DNA of 64,000 bases from Nitratireductor thuwali (lineage in GTDB: Bacteria; Pseudomonadota; Alphaproteobacteria; Rhizobiales; Rhizobiaceae), in the NCBI RefSeq assembly GCF_036621415.1, contig NZ_CP030941.1, forward strand, positions 1,116,001-1,180,000, read 5' to 3'. Under the pieces are notes generated by a model. That model did not search any database, had not been told where the DNA came from, and saw only the letters and a list, made by a program, of their open reading frames with translations. Shown piece by piece: positions 39,949 to 49,800 of this stretch. The position numbers and the translations under genes were made by a program. The first letter of the stretch is position 1. Each line of letters starts with the position of its first letter.

Positions 39949-40794
39949 TCAGATGGTCCACAGGCGGGGCATCGAGCCCGCCGTGGAAAGAAGACCGATG
40001 GCCGGTGCGAGTACGCGCCGAAGCAGGAATCCCGACGGCGCCAGCACACGCAGGACGAGGCGCCCGTCCGCCGCGCTCGCGGCAGCACATGCGTGGGGAT
40101 CCAGAAGCGATCGCAGCGCCTCCAGCTTCTCCTCCGCATCGGGTGTAATGGCCAGGGCCGTGGCAAAGGCGTTGTGGCCGGCCAGCAGCGACAGGCCCTC
40201 GCGCTCGAAATCCTCGCCGGTCAGGCGCGTCGCCTCGGCATGGACAAGGCGGCCGGCGCGAAAGATGCGCCAGCGATCCTTCAGTCTGGCAAGGCGCGCG
40301 GTCTCGCCCATGGCCGCGCGGCCGATAAGCACGGCCTCGACGGCAGTGAACGTCGCCCCTTCGGCAAGCTCGACGGTCATGCTGCGGTCGAGCCGGCTTC
40401 CTTCGAAAAGGATTGTTTCCTGCGGCAGCCAGTCGACGTGGCCGCCGGCGCCGACACGGATATCCGTCGAAACGCGGGCGTCATCGCCCGTCGAGCGGTA
40501 CACCCGTTCGCAGGCCTGGGTGGTGAGCACCATTGTGGCGCCCGCCGCCGCTTCGGCATGCCATTCGACGCGGTCTCCGCCGGTGAGCCCGCCGGAAGTG
40601 TTGATCAACACCGCTTCCAGCGCCTCGCCATGGCTGCGGGGCAGGCGGATCTTGCAGCAGCCTTCCTGGTAGAAGGTATCGAGGCAGGTACGGCCGGCGC
40701 GCAGCTTGGTGCCGAGGCGGCCCGCCCCGCGCGAGCGCTGCATGGCGACGGGTGCGGATGGCACGACTGCGGGAATGTTCGCTGCAACGGGCAT
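39949..40794 (-). CDS. ureD: Urease accessory protein UreD
   Basis: Chaperone of about 281 aa that binds apo-urease and recruits UreF and UreG. It has the family stretches [30 protein letters not shown] and [15 protein letters not shown]. It starts 6 bp after the urtE stop, which links transporter and enzyme genes in one transcription unit. Confidence 0.96.
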   Translation of the reverse strand: MPVAANIPAVVPSAPVAMQRSRGAGRLGTKLRAGRTCLDTFYQEGCCKIRLPRSHGEALEAVLINTSGGLTGGDRVEWHAEAAAGATMVLTTQACERVYRSTGDDARVSTDIRVGAGGHVDWLPQETILFEGSRLDRSMTVELAEGATFTAVEAVLIGRAAMGETARLARLKDRWRIFRAGRLVHAEATRLTGEDFEREGLSLLAGHNAFATALAITPDAEEKLEALRSLLDPHACAAASAADGRLVLRVLAPSGFLLRRVLAPAIGLLSTAGSMPRLWTI

Positions 40795-40800
40795 TGCTGG

Positions 40801-41505
40801 TCACACCATCAGGTGACGCCGGATCTCCGGCTTGTCGAGTTCGGATGCGGCGCCGGAATGGACGATCTCGCCCCGGTCCATGATGTATATACTGTCCGCC
40901 AGCTCGCGGCAGAAGTCGAGATACTGTTCCACCAACAGGATCGTCATGCCCAATTCGTCACGCAAGAACTGAAGCGCCCGGCCGATGTCCTTGATGATGG
41001 AAGGCTGGATGCCCTCGGTCGGCTCGTCGAGGATAAGCACCTTCGGCCGCGTCACCAGCGCACGCCCGATGGCAAGCTGCTGCTGCTGGCCGCCGGACAG
41101 GTCGCCCCCTCGCCTGGAAAGCATGTCCTTCAGCACGGGGAACAGGGTGAAGATGGTGTCGGGGATCGAGCGTTCGCCGGCCTTTAGTGCCGCGAACCCC
41201 GTTTGCAGGTTCTCCCTCACCGTCAGCAGCGGAAAGATCTCCCGCCCCTGCGGCACGTAGCCGAGGCCGAGGCGGGCGCGGCGGTAGGGCGGCGCCTTGC
41301 CGAGGGCTGAACCGCCGAAAAGCACCTCGCCCTTCGCCACCGGGTGCACCCCGGCAATGGCCCTGAGCAGAGAGGATTTGCCCACGCCGTTGCGCCCGAG
41401 AACGGCGGTGATGGCCGCCGGCTTCGCCTCCACGCTGACGGCCTTCAGCGCCCGCGCCGCGCCGTAATGGAGGTCGATGCTTTCCACAGCCAGCGAAACG
41501 GCCAC
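40801..41505 (-). CDS. urtE: Urea ABC transporter ATP-binding protein UrtE
   Basis: LivF-type ATPase of about 234 aa. Walker A is GRNGVGKSSLL, signature LSGGQQQQLAIGRALV and Walker B VLILDEPTEGIQPSII, the last being a UrtE-specific form. The start is GTG at 41505 behind GGGGAGGTGAGG, two bases after the urtD stop. It powers high-affinity urea import with UrtD. Confidence 0.97.
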   Translation of the reverse strand: MAVSLAVESIDLHYGAARALKAVSVEAKPAAITAVLGRNGVGKSSLLRAIAGVHPVAKGEVLFGGSALGKAPPYRRARLGLGYVPQGREIFPLLTVRENLQTGFAALKAGERSIPDTIFTLFPVLKDMLSRRGGDLSGGQQQQLAIGRALVTRPKVLILDEPTEGIQPSIIKDIGRALQFLRDELGMTILLVEQYLDFCRELADSIYIMDRGEIVHSGAASELDKPEIRRHLMV

Positions 41506-41507
41506 CC

Positions 41508-42254
41508 TCACCTCCCCAGATAGCTTTCGATCACGCGCGGGTCGGCGCTCACGTGGTCGAGGCTGCCTTGCGCCAGCACCGACCCCTCCGCCAGCACGGT
41601 CACGCGCGCGGCAAGATCGCGGATGAAGCTCATGTCGTGCTCGACCACCACCACGGACCGTGTCCTGGCGATCTCCTTCAGAAGCTTCGCCGTCTCCACT
41701 GTCTCGGCATCCGTCATGCCGGCCACCGGCTCGTCGACCAGGAGCAGCTTGGGATCCTGCGCCAGAAGCATGCCGATCTCCAGCCATTGCTTCTGGCCGT
41801 GACTCAGGTTGGCCGCCAGCTCGTCGCGCCGGCGGCCGAGGCGGATGATTTCGAGAATCTCCTCCAGCCGCTCCACATCCGCGTCCGAAGGATGGTGGAA
41901 CCAGGCGGAGAACACGCCGCGCGGCTTCTTCAGCGCCAGCTCCAGATTGTCCCACACCGTGTGGCTCTCGAACACCGTCGGCTTCTGGAATTTCCGCCCG
42001 ATGCCAAGCTCGGCAATGGCCGCCTCGTCGAGACGGGTAAGGTCGGTGTCGCCTTCGAAGAAAACCTCCCCTTCGTCCGGCCGCGTCCTGCCGGTGATGA
42101 TGTCCATCATCGTCGTCTTGCCGGCCCCGTTGGGGCCGATGATGGCCTGCAGCTCGCCGTGCTTGACGATAAGCGAAAGATTGTTGATCGCCCTGAACCC
42201 GTCGAAGGAGACGGAGACGCCGTCGAGATACAGAAGCGCCTTCTTGTCGCTCAT
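41508..42254 (-). CDS. urtD: Urea ABC transporter ATP-binding protein UrtD
   Basis: LivG-type ATPase of about 248 aa, starting MSDKKALLYLDGVSVSFDGF. Walker A is GPNGAGKTTMMDIITG, the signature region ANLSHGQKQWLEIGMLL and Walker B LLLVDEPVAGMTDAET. The wording RKFQKPTVFE is characteristic of UrtD. The start is chosen from the family N-terminus; a longer frame only reads through urtC. Confidence 0.97.
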   Translation of the reverse strand: MSDKKALLYLDGVSVSFDGFRAINNLSLIVKHGELQAIIGPNGAGKTTMMDIITGRTRPDEGEVFFEGDTDLTRLDEAAIAELGIGRKFQKPTVFESHTVWDNLELALKKPRGVFSAWFHHPSDADVERLEEILEIIRLGRRRDELAANLSHGQKQWLEIGMLLAQDPKLLLVDEPVAGMTDAETVETAKLLKEIARTRSVVVVEHDMSFIRDLAARVTVLAEGSVLAQGSLDHVSADPRVIESYLGR

Positions 42255-42259
42255 CGCGC

Positions 42260-43435
42260 TTACTCCGCCGGGGAAGGTTCGAGGCTGGCCGAGGCCGGCG
42301 CGCCCGCCGTCCCGTCTTCCGTCCGCGCCGAAGCCCGCCGCGCCTTCAGCGCCGTCCAGCCCTGCGCGGTCGTGCCGACGATGCCCTTGGGCAGGAACAG
42401 CGTCACGGCCACGAACAGCCCGCCCAGCGCGAACAGCCAGAACTCGGGGAGAACCCCCGTGAACCAGGATTTCCCGGCATTCACCAGCACCGCACCGATG
42501 ATCGGCCCGACAAGCGTCCCGCGCCCGCCGACGGCGGCCCAGATCACGACCTCGATGGAATTGGCCGGCGCGAACTCGCCCGGATTGATGATGCCCACCT
42601 GCGGCACGTAAAGCGCTCCGGCGATGCCCGCGATGACGGCCGAGGCGGTGAAGGCGAAGAGCTTGTAGCGGTCCACCCGGTAGCCGAGGAAGCGCGTGCG
42701 GCTTTCCGCGTCCCGCACGGCGACCAGCACCTTGCCGAGCTTGGAATTCACGATGGCCGAGCAGACGAGGAAGGAAACCGCCAGCGCAACGGCCGAGGCC
42801 GCGAAGAGAGCCGCCCGCGTCGAGCCCGCCTGGATCGGCGCGCCGAGAATGTCCTTGAAGTCGGTCAGCCCGTTGTTGCCGCCGAAGCCCATGTCGTTGC
42901 GGAAGAAGGCGAGCAGCAGGGCGTAGGTCATGGCCTGGGTGATGATGGAAAGGTAGACGCCGGTGACCCTTGAGCGGAAGGCAAACCAGCCGAAGACGAA
43001 GGCGAGCAGCCCCGGCACCAGCACCACCATGAGGGCGGCGAACCAGAACATGTCGAAGCCGTGCCAGAACCAGGGCAGTTCCTGGTAGTTCAGGAACACC
43101 ATGAAGTCCGGCAGGACCGGATTCGCATAGACCCCGCGCTCGCCGATCTGGCGCATGAGATACATGCCCATTGCGTAGCCGCCCAGCGCGAAGAAGGCGC
43201 CGTGGCCGAGCGAGAGAATGCCGCAATAACCCCACACGAGATCAAGCGCCAGCGCCAGCATGGCGTAGGTGAGATACTTGCCGAACAGCGGCACAAAGTG
43301 ATTGGGCACGCGCAGCGGATGGCCTGCCGGCAGGCAAAGGTTCGAGGCGGGCACGGCGATGGCGAGGAAAACCAGGATCGCCACCACCCATAGAGCCTTG
43401 CCGTCCAAGGCGCGCAGGAATGTTTTCGTGATCAT
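42260..43435 (-). CDS. urtC: Urea ABC transporter permease UrtC
   Basis: LivM-type inner-membrane permease of about 391 aa. It contains LVWGYCGILSLGHGAFFALGGYAMGMYLMR and the UrtC-typical NNGLTDFKDILG and VAVRDAESRTRFLGYR. It overlaps the urtB stop by four bases. The C-terminal 35 residues are a polar tail rich in Ala, Arg and Glu. Confidence 0.97.
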   Translation of the reverse strand: MITKTFLRALDGKALWVVAILVFLAIAVPASNLCLPAGHPLRVPNHFVPLFGKYLTYAMLALALDLVWGYCGILSLGHGAFFALGGYAMGMYLMRQIGERGVYANPVLPDFMVFLNYQELPWFWHGFDMFWFAALMVVLVPGLLAFVFGWFAFRSRVTGVYLSIITQAMTYALLLAFFRNDMGFGGNNGLTDFKDILGAPIQAGSTRAALFAASAVALAVSFLVCSAIVNSKLGKVLVAVRDAESRTRFLGYRVDRYKLFAFTASAVIAGIAGALYVPQVGIINPGEFAPANSIEVVIWAAVGGRGTLVGPIIGAVLVNAGKSWFTGVLPEFWLFALGGLFVAVTLFLPKGIVGTTAQGWTALKARRASARTEDGTAGAPASASLEPSPAE

Positions 43436-45024
43436 GCGTCCACCGCCCGGCCCTTGAGCGCGAAAAGCCCGCGCGGGCGCCGCTGGATGAAGAGGATGAT
43501 GAAGACGAGGATGAAGATCTTCGCCAGCACCGCGCCGGCGTAGGGCTCGAGGAACTTGTTCACCACGCCCAGCGTCAGCGCGCCCACCAGCGTGCCCCAC
43601 AGATTGCCGACGCCGCCGAACACCACGACCATGAAGCTGTCGATGATGTAGCTCTGGCCGAGATTGGGTGAGACGTTGTCGATCTGGCTGAGCGCCACGC
43701 CCGCGATGCCGGCAATGCCGGAGCCGAGCCCGAACGTCATGGCGTCCACCCACGGCGTGCGGATGCCCATGGCCGACGCCATGCGTCGGTTCTGCGTCAC
43801 CGCGCGCATCTGCAGCCCCAGCGGCGTGCGGTTCAGCACGGCCAGCAGCACGGCAAAGACGACCAGCGCGAAGACGACGATCCACATGCGGTTCCAGGTG
43901 ATCGACAGCCCGCCCAGTTCGAAGGCGCCGGACATCCAGCTTGGATTGCCCACCTCGCGGTTGTTGGGGCCGAAGATGGTGCGCACCGTCTGCTGCAGGA
44001 TGAGGCTCAGGCCCCAGGTGGCCAGCAGCGTCTCCAGCGGGCGCCCGTAGAGCCAGCGGATGATGCCGCGCTCGATGGCGATGCCGACCAGCGCCGTCAC
44101 GAGGAAGGCGAGCGGGAGCGCGATCGCCAGGGAGTAGTCGAAGAGATCAGGAAAGGAGGTGCGGATCACCTGCTGCACGGCGAAGGTGGTGTAGGCGCCG
44201 AGCATGACGATCTCGCCATGGGCCATGTTGATGACGCCCATGACGCCGAAGGTGATGGCCAGCCCGATGGCCGCGAGCAGGAGCACCGAGCCCAGCGACA
44301 GCCCGTACCAGACGTTCTGGGCCGCGTCCCACATGGCAAGCCTGCCCTCGATATGGTCGATGCCGCGCTCGATGGCCGGCTTCAGCTCAGGCGGGGCGTC
44401 GGCGAGCGAACCGGTCAGCACCGCCAGCGCCTCGCGATTGCCCCGGGCGGCCAAAGTGTCTACTGCCGCCGCCTTCTCCTCCAGCCCCGCATCGGTCTTC
44501 AATATCGTGGTGGCCCGCGCCAGCTCCATCACCGTCTTCACGCCGGCATCCGTCTCGGCGGCAAGGGCCTCGTCGAGCAGTTCCAGCGCGTCCGGGTCGG
44601 CGTTGCCGAGCAGGGTCTGCGCCGCCGTCAGGCGGACCGAGGGGCTGGGGCTCATCAGGGTAAGCTGGCCGATGGCGCTGCGGATGGCGCGGCGCAGGCG
44701 GTTGTTGACGCGGATCTTGTCGAGATCGGAAGAAGCGGCGGTGCCCAATTCCTCGCCCGTCAGCGGATCGCTCAGCGCATAATCGCGCCCGGCGCGCTTG
44801 CCCCCAACCAGGCGGCCGTCCTCTTCCCGCACATACAGATCGCCTTCGCCCAGCACCTTCAGGAGGTTCGCCACGCGGTCGTCACCGGTAGCGGCAAGCT
44901 CGAAGATCACCTTCTCGCGGTCGGAATAGCTGCCCTCGGGGAGAGACCGCACGAGCGCCTCGACGTCCTGCGCGAAGGCGCCGGAGGCCGTGAACAACAG
45001 CGCAAGCGCGAGAAGGAGCTTCAT
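43432..45024 (-). CDS. urtB: Urea ABC transporter permease UrtB
   Basis: LivH-type permease of about 530 aa. As in other UrtB proteins it has a signal sequence (MKLLLALALLFTASGAFAQ) and an N-terminal helical, HEAT-like region of about 220 residues. The permease core follows, with LAITFGVMGVINMAHGEIVMLGAY and VVVFGGVGNLWGTLVGA. ATG 45024 gives a clean signal peptide; ATG 45045 is possible but neither has a strong ribosome site. A palindromic repeat lies in the gap between urtA and urtB. Confidence 0.95.
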   Translation of the reverse strand: MKLLLALALLFTASGAFAQDVEALVRSLPEGSYSDREKVIFELAATGDDRVANLLKVLGEGDLYVREEDGRLVGGKRAGRDYALSDPLTGEELGTAASSDLDKIRVNNRLRRAIRSAIGQLTLMSPSPSVRLTAAQTLLGNADPDALELLDEALAAETDAGVKTVMELARATTILKTDAGLEEKAAAVDTLAARGNREALAVLTGSLADAPPELKPAIERGIDHIEGRLAMWDAAQNVWYGLSLGSVLLLAAIGLAITFGVMGVINMAHGEIVMLGAYTTFAVQQVIRTSFPDLFDYSLAIALPLAFLVTALVGIAIERGIIRWLYGRPLETLLATWGLSLILQQTVRTIFGPNNREVGNPSWMSGAFELGGLSITWNRMWIVVFALVVFAVLLAVLNRTPLGLQMRAVTQNRRMASAMGIRTPWVDAMTFGLGSGIAGIAGVALSQIDNVSPNLGQSYIIDSFMVVVFGGVGNLWGTLVGALTLGVVNKFLEPYAGAVLAKIFILVFIILFIQRRPRGLFALKGRAVDA

Positions 45025-45088
45025 AATGAGGCAGGTTGGGTGCATGGTCTTGCTATCTGCTACTGCGGAGACGCATTTGCTCTTGCGC

Positions 45089-45260
45089 ACCCCCCTCTGT
45101 CCTGCCGGACATCTCCCCCCTCAAGGGGGGAGATCAGCCGTCCGCCACGTTCCGTGCATACTGCAGCGGCATTCTGCAGCGCTGGCGATTGTGAAGACGG
45201 CTTTGCCAGCCAAGCTCCCCCCTTGAGGGGGAGAGACCCGGCAGGGCAGAGGGGGGGGTG
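45089..45260. repeat. RIME-like nested palindromic intergenic element between urtA and urtB
   Basis: The element is bounded by inverted ends, CACCCCCCTCTGTCCTGCCGG at the left and its near-complement ending GGCAGGGCAGAGGGGGGGGTG at the right. Inside each end is a hairpin. Left: ATCTCCCCCC-TCAA-GGGGGGAGAT (45111-45134, perfect 10-bp stem). Right: CTCCCCC-CTTGA-GGGGGAG (45215-45233). The middle (about 45135-45214) differs. The layout is that of the mosaic palindromic elements called RIME in rhizobia. In the urt transcript it would fold strongly and may lower or uncouple urtB expression from urtA. Confidence 0.75.
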
Positions 45261-45292
45261 GCGGGACGCAGCCTTCACCGCGCCCCTTCACC

Positions 45293-46588
45293 TCAGCTCG
45301 CGCCGCCGCAGCTCTTCGTCTCGGTGTTGTAGTTTCCGCAGTTGACCGGCGCCGTCCAATCCGCCTCGATCATCTTCGATTCCGGCAGGAAGTCCGACCA
45401 GGCGTCGCCCGGCACCACCTCTTCCGTCTCCCACACCACCTCGAACTGGCCGTCGTCCTGGATCTCGCCGATCAGCACGGGCTTGGTGATGTGATGGTTG
45501 GGGAGCATCTTGGCGATGCCGCCGGTCAGGTTCGGCGTCTCCAGCCCGATGATGGCGTCGAGCACGGCATCGGTGTCGGTCGTGCCGGCCTTCTCGACCG
45601 CCTGGACCCACAGGTTGAAGCCGACCACATGGGCTTCCATCGGGTCGTTGGTCACGCGATCCTCGTCGCCGATGAATTCGCGCCACTTGGCGATGAATTC
45701 CTCGTTCTCCGGCGTGTCGACGGACTGGAAGTAGTTCCAGGCGGCCAGATGCCCCACCAGCGGTTCGGTGTCGATGCCCGCAAGCTCTTCCTCGCCGACG
45801 GAGAAGGCCACGACCGGAATGTCTTCCGCCGCGATGCCCTGATTGGCAAGCTCCTTGTAGAACGGCACGTTGGCATCGCCATTGATGGTGGAGACGACGG
45901 CCGTCTTCTTGCCCGCCGAGCCGAACGCCTTGATGTCGGAGACGATCGTCTGCCAGTCGGAATGGCTGAACGGCGTGTAGTTGATCATGATGTCCTCGGC
46001 GGCCACGCCCTTGTCCATCAGATATTGCTCGAGGATCTTGTTGGTCGTGCGCGGATAGACATAGTCGGTGCCGGCCAGCACCCAGCGCTCCACGCCTTCC
46101 TCGTTCATCAGGTAGTCGACGGCGGGAATGGCCTGCTGGTTGGGCGCCGCACCCGTATAGAACACGTTGCGCTGGCTCTCCTCGCCCTCATACTGCACCG
46201 GATAGAAGAGGATCGAGTTCAACTCCTCGAACACCGGCAGAACGGACTTGCGGGAGACCGACGTCCAGCAGCCGAACACCGCGGCCACGTCGTTGACCGA
46301 GATCAGCTCGCGCGCCTTCTCGGCGAACAGCGGCCAGTCGGAAGCGGGGTCCACCACCACGGCCTCCAGCTTCTTTCCCAGAAGCCCGCCCTTCCTGTTC
46401 TGCTCGTCGATAAGGAAGAGCATCGTGTCCTTCAGCGTCGTCTCGGAAATCGCCATCGTGCCCGAGAGCGAATGGAGGACGCCGACCTTGATGGTCTCCT
46501 CCTGCGCGTAGCTTATGCCTGCCGAAAGCCATGCGGAGCCGGCGAGCGCCGTGGCTAGGACCGCGCGGCGGGTGAATGTCATGCTCAT
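45293..46588 (-). CDS. urtA: Urea ABC transporter substrate-binding protein UrtA
   Basis: Periplasmic urea receptor of 431 aa. The signal region (MSMTFTRRAVLATALAGSAW) carries twin arginines, then AQEETIKVGVLHSLSGTMAISETTLKD starts the mature fold. GCWTSVSRKSVLPVFEE and FYPVQYEGEE are UrtA-specific stretches that line the urea site. It ends with GNYNTETKSCGGAS. ATG 46588 or 46582 could be the start. It is the first gene of the urea locus. Confidence 0.98.
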   Translation of the reverse strand: MSMTFTRRAVLATALAGSAWLSAGISYAQEETIKVGVLHSLSGTMAISETTLKDTMLFLIDEQNRKGGLLGKKLEAVVVDPASDWPLFAEKARELISVNDVAAVFGCWTSVSRKSVLPVFEELNSILFYPVQYEGEESQRNVFYTGAAPNQQAIPAVDYLMNEEGVERWVLAGTDYVYPRTTNKILEQYLMDKGVAAEDIMINYTPFSHSDWQTIVSDIKAFGSAGKKTAVVSTINGDANVPFYKELANQGIAAEDIPVVAFSVGEEELAGIDTEPLVGHLAAWNYFQSVDTPENEEFIAKWREFIGDEDRVTNDPMEAHVVGFNLWVQAVEKAGTTDTDAVLDAIIGLETPNLTGGIAKMLPNHHITKPVLIGEIQDDGQFEVVWETEEVVPGDAWSDFLPESKMIEADWTAPVNCGNYNTETKSCGGAS

Positions 46589-46662
46589 CTGTCTGTTCCC
46601 CTGCGAAAGATCGATTGGGCCGAGTGAGGGCCGGAGGGAACTTTGCAGCCCTGCAGGGAAAG

Positions 46663-46688
46663 CACCTATACGTTGAACGACGTAGGTG
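46663..46688. promoter_or_regulatory. CACCTA...TAGGTG palindrome between urtA and the sensor kinase gene
   Basis: CACCTA-TACGTTGAACGACG-TAGGTG has perfect 6-bp outer arms, with ACGT also repeated inside. It lies 75-100 bp upstream of urtA and about 170 bp upstream of the divergent sensor gene. A TATAGG (minus strand, 46670-46665) inside it could be a -10 but has no matching -35. It is a candidate site for the LuxR-type regulator encoded at 50230. Confidence 0.5.
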
Positions 46689-46703
46689 GCCGGGCGTTAC
46701 ATC

Positions 46704-46719
46704 TGCAATGCCGTTTCCA
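46704..46719 (-). promoter_or_regulatory. Sigma-54-like -24/-12 element upstream of urtA
   Basis: The minus strand reads TGGAAACGGCATTGCA. It keeps GG and GC exactly ten bases apart and matches TGGCAC-N5-TTGCA at 9 of 11 fixed positions. Transcription would begin near 46692, some 100 bases before urtA. Nitrogen control of urea genes by NtrC and sigma-54 is known in other proteobacteria; here it is a prediction. Confidence 0.4.
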
Positions 46720-46856
46720 TGCCTGAACCGCCATCCTGGGACGAAGCGCCTCAGGACACGTCGGAAAACATCGCCGCACACTTTTTAATCATCTTGCGAA
46801 ATTGCCAAAAAAGTAGTCATCTATGGCTGTGGCTCAGGGGACAGCCAGCGGGGGAC

Positions 46857-49800
46857 ATGAACGGACCAATGGCGCGGCAGCGGATTCTTCCCATCAGGCG
46901 CGAGTATAATCGCTGGGTGGCCAACCAGACGCTGGAGGACTACGCCCTTCGCTTCACCGCCAAGAGCGCGCGGCGGTTCTCCAGCCAGCGCATCTCCCAG
47001 ACCGCCATCGGCGCCATCTCCTTCCTGGCGCTGGAGGCGATCGGCGGGGCGATCACGCTTTCCTACGGCACGGCCAACGCCATCGCCGCCATCCTCGTCG
47101 CCTCGATCGCCATCCTCGCCGTCGGCATCCCCATCTCGCGCTACGCCACCCGCCACGGCCTCGACATAGACCTTCTGACGCGCGGGGCGGGCTTCGGCTA
47201 TATCGGCTCCACCATCACCTCGCTCGTCTATGCGAGCTTCACCTTCATCCTCTTCGCCATTGAGGCCTCGATCATGTCGAGCGCGCTGGCGCTCGCCTTC
47301 GGTCTTCCGCTGTGGATCGGCTACATCGTCAGCGCCGTGGTGGTGATCCCGCTGGTCACCCACGGCGTCAAGCTTATCAGCCGCTTCCAGCTCTTGACCC
47401 AGCCCATCTGGATCGTGCTCAACATCCTGCCCTTCATCTTCATCGCCTTCATGGACTGGGAAAAATTCGACCTGTGGCGCGCCTTTCCCGGCATCCACGA
47501 GCCGGCGGGCAGCATTTCCGTCCTGGAAGTGGCGAAGTTCGGCGCCGCCTCCGCCGTCATTCTCGCCTTGATGACGCAGATCGGCGAGCAGGTCGACTTC
47601 CTGCGCTTCCTGCCGCCGGAGGGCACCGCGCAGAAGCGCCACCGCCTCGGCGTCTTCCTCGCCGGCCCCGGCTGGGTGGTCGTGGGTGCGCCGAAGCTCC
47701 TGGCGGGCTCGTTCCTTGCCGTCCTGGTGCTTTCGGCCGGCGTGCCGCCCGAGCATGCCTCCGAGCCCGCGCAGATGTACGCCGTCGCCTTCGGCTACAT
47801 GATCCCCAACGAAACCCTGGCGCTGGTGCTGATGGCCATCTTCGTCGTCGTCAGCCAGCTCAAGATCAACGTCATGAACGCCTATGCCGGGTCGCTCGCC
47901 TGGTCCAACTTCTTCTCGCGCCTCACCCACAGCCACCCCGGCCGCGTCGTCTGGCTTCTCTTCAACGTCGCCATCGCGCTCCTCCTGATGGAGCTCGGCA
48001 TCTACCGCCTCTTGGAAGCCACGCTCGCCATCTTCTCCATCGTCGCCATGGCGTGGCTGTGCACCGTCTCGGCCGACCTCTTCGTCAACAAGCCACTTGG
48101 CCTTGCCCCGCCCGGCATCGAGTTCAAGCGCGCGCATCTCTACGACATCAACCCTGTCGGCCTTGGCTCCATGGCGCTGTCGGCGGGCATCGCGCTCACC
48201 GCCCACTTCGGCGCCTTTGGCGAAATGGCGGCCGCGCTCGCGCCCTATATCGCGCTCGTCACCGCCTTCATCGCAGCCCCGGCCATCGCCCATGCCACCG
48301 GCGGCAGATATTACCTGGCGCGCAAGCCGCGCAAGGCCTGGGCCGGCCAGGGCACCATCACCTGCTCCATCTGCGAGCACCCGTTCGAGCCGGAGGACAT
48401 GGCCTGGTGCCCGGCCTATGCCGCGCCCATCTGCTCGCTGTGCTGTTCGCTCGACGCCCGCTGCCACGACCTCTGCAAGCCCAGGGCCAGCGCCCGCGCG
48501 CAGGCCATGACCATGGCCCAAGCCCTCCTGCCCGCCTGGGCCGTGGACAAGCTCCAGACGCGGCTTGGCCGCTTCGCCATGGCCATGGCCTTCGCCGTCG
48601 CCCTCATCGGCGCCATCCTCGCCCTCGTCTATTCCTTCGCCACCGAGGTCGCGCCGGACACGGCGGATGTGGTGGGCGGCACCATCGCCGTGGTCTTCTT
48701 CGTCTTCTGCGTGGTGGCCGGCATCGTCACCTGGTACCTGGTGCTCGCCCATGACAGCCGCAGGATAGCCGAGGAGGAGAGCGCGCGGCAGAACACGCTG
48801 CTCCTCAAGGAAATCTCCGCGCACCGGAGAACCGACGCGGCGCTGCAAAAGGCCAAGGAAAAGGCGGAAGCCGCCAACCAGGCCAAGAGCCGCTATGTCG
48901 TCGGCCTCTCGCACGAGTTGCGCACGCCGCTCAACGCGGTGCTAGGCTACGCCCAAATTCTTGAGCGTGAGGAGAACGCTCCCCCGCCGTGGCATTCCTC
49001 GATCAAGGTCATCCGCCGCAGCGCCGAGCATCTGTCGGGCCTGATCGACGGCTTGCTCGACATCTCCAAGATCGAGGCCGGGCGGCTCCAGGTCTATTCC
49101 AACGAGATCAACCTTTCCGATTTCCTCGATCAGATCGTCGGCATGTTCCGCCTGCAGGCGGAGGCCAAGGGCCTCGCCTTCCGGCACCGGCGCGACCCCG
49201 ACCTGCCGCAATATGTGCGCACCGACGACAAGCGGCTGAGGCAGATCCTCGTCAACCTGCTCTCCAACGCGATCAAGTTCACCGACGGCGGCCATGTGGA
49301 TTTCACCGTCAGCTATCGCTCGCAGGTCGCCACCTTCCGCGTCAGCGACAGCGGCCCCGGCATTCTGGACGACGACCTGGAGCATATCTTCGAGCCCTTC
49401 ATGCGCGGCCAGGCAGAGCGCAACCGGCTTTCGCCCGGCCTCGGCCTCGGGCTCACCATCACCAAGCTCCTGTCGGAAACGCTGGGCGGCGAGATCACCG
49501 TGGACAGCGTGCCCGGCACCGGCTCCACCTTCCAGGTGCGGCTGATGCTCGCCAAGGTCGACCGGCCGGCCGTGCGCGCCGCGCGGGATCGCCCCGTCAA
49601 GGGCTACAGCGGCCCCCGCCGCACCATCATGGTGGTGGACGACAATGCCGAGCACCGCGAGATGATGCGTCAGATGCTGCAGCCGCTCGATTTCACGGTG
49701 CTCACCGCCGTCGACGGCCCCGACTGCCTGACGCTGATCGAAGGCGTGCGGCCGGACCTGTTCTTCATCGACATCCTCATGCCCGGCCTGAGCGGCTGGG

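Noticed and set aside
45089..45260. Possible CRISPR or transposon end
   Set aside because: There are only two inverted ends with nested hairpins, no evenly spaced direct repeats, no spacer series and no transposase.
46821..48914. 697-aa minus-strand frame opposite the sensor kinase
   Set aside because: Highly biased in Asp, Glu, Gly and His, no domain, fully antisense to the NCS1-like domain.
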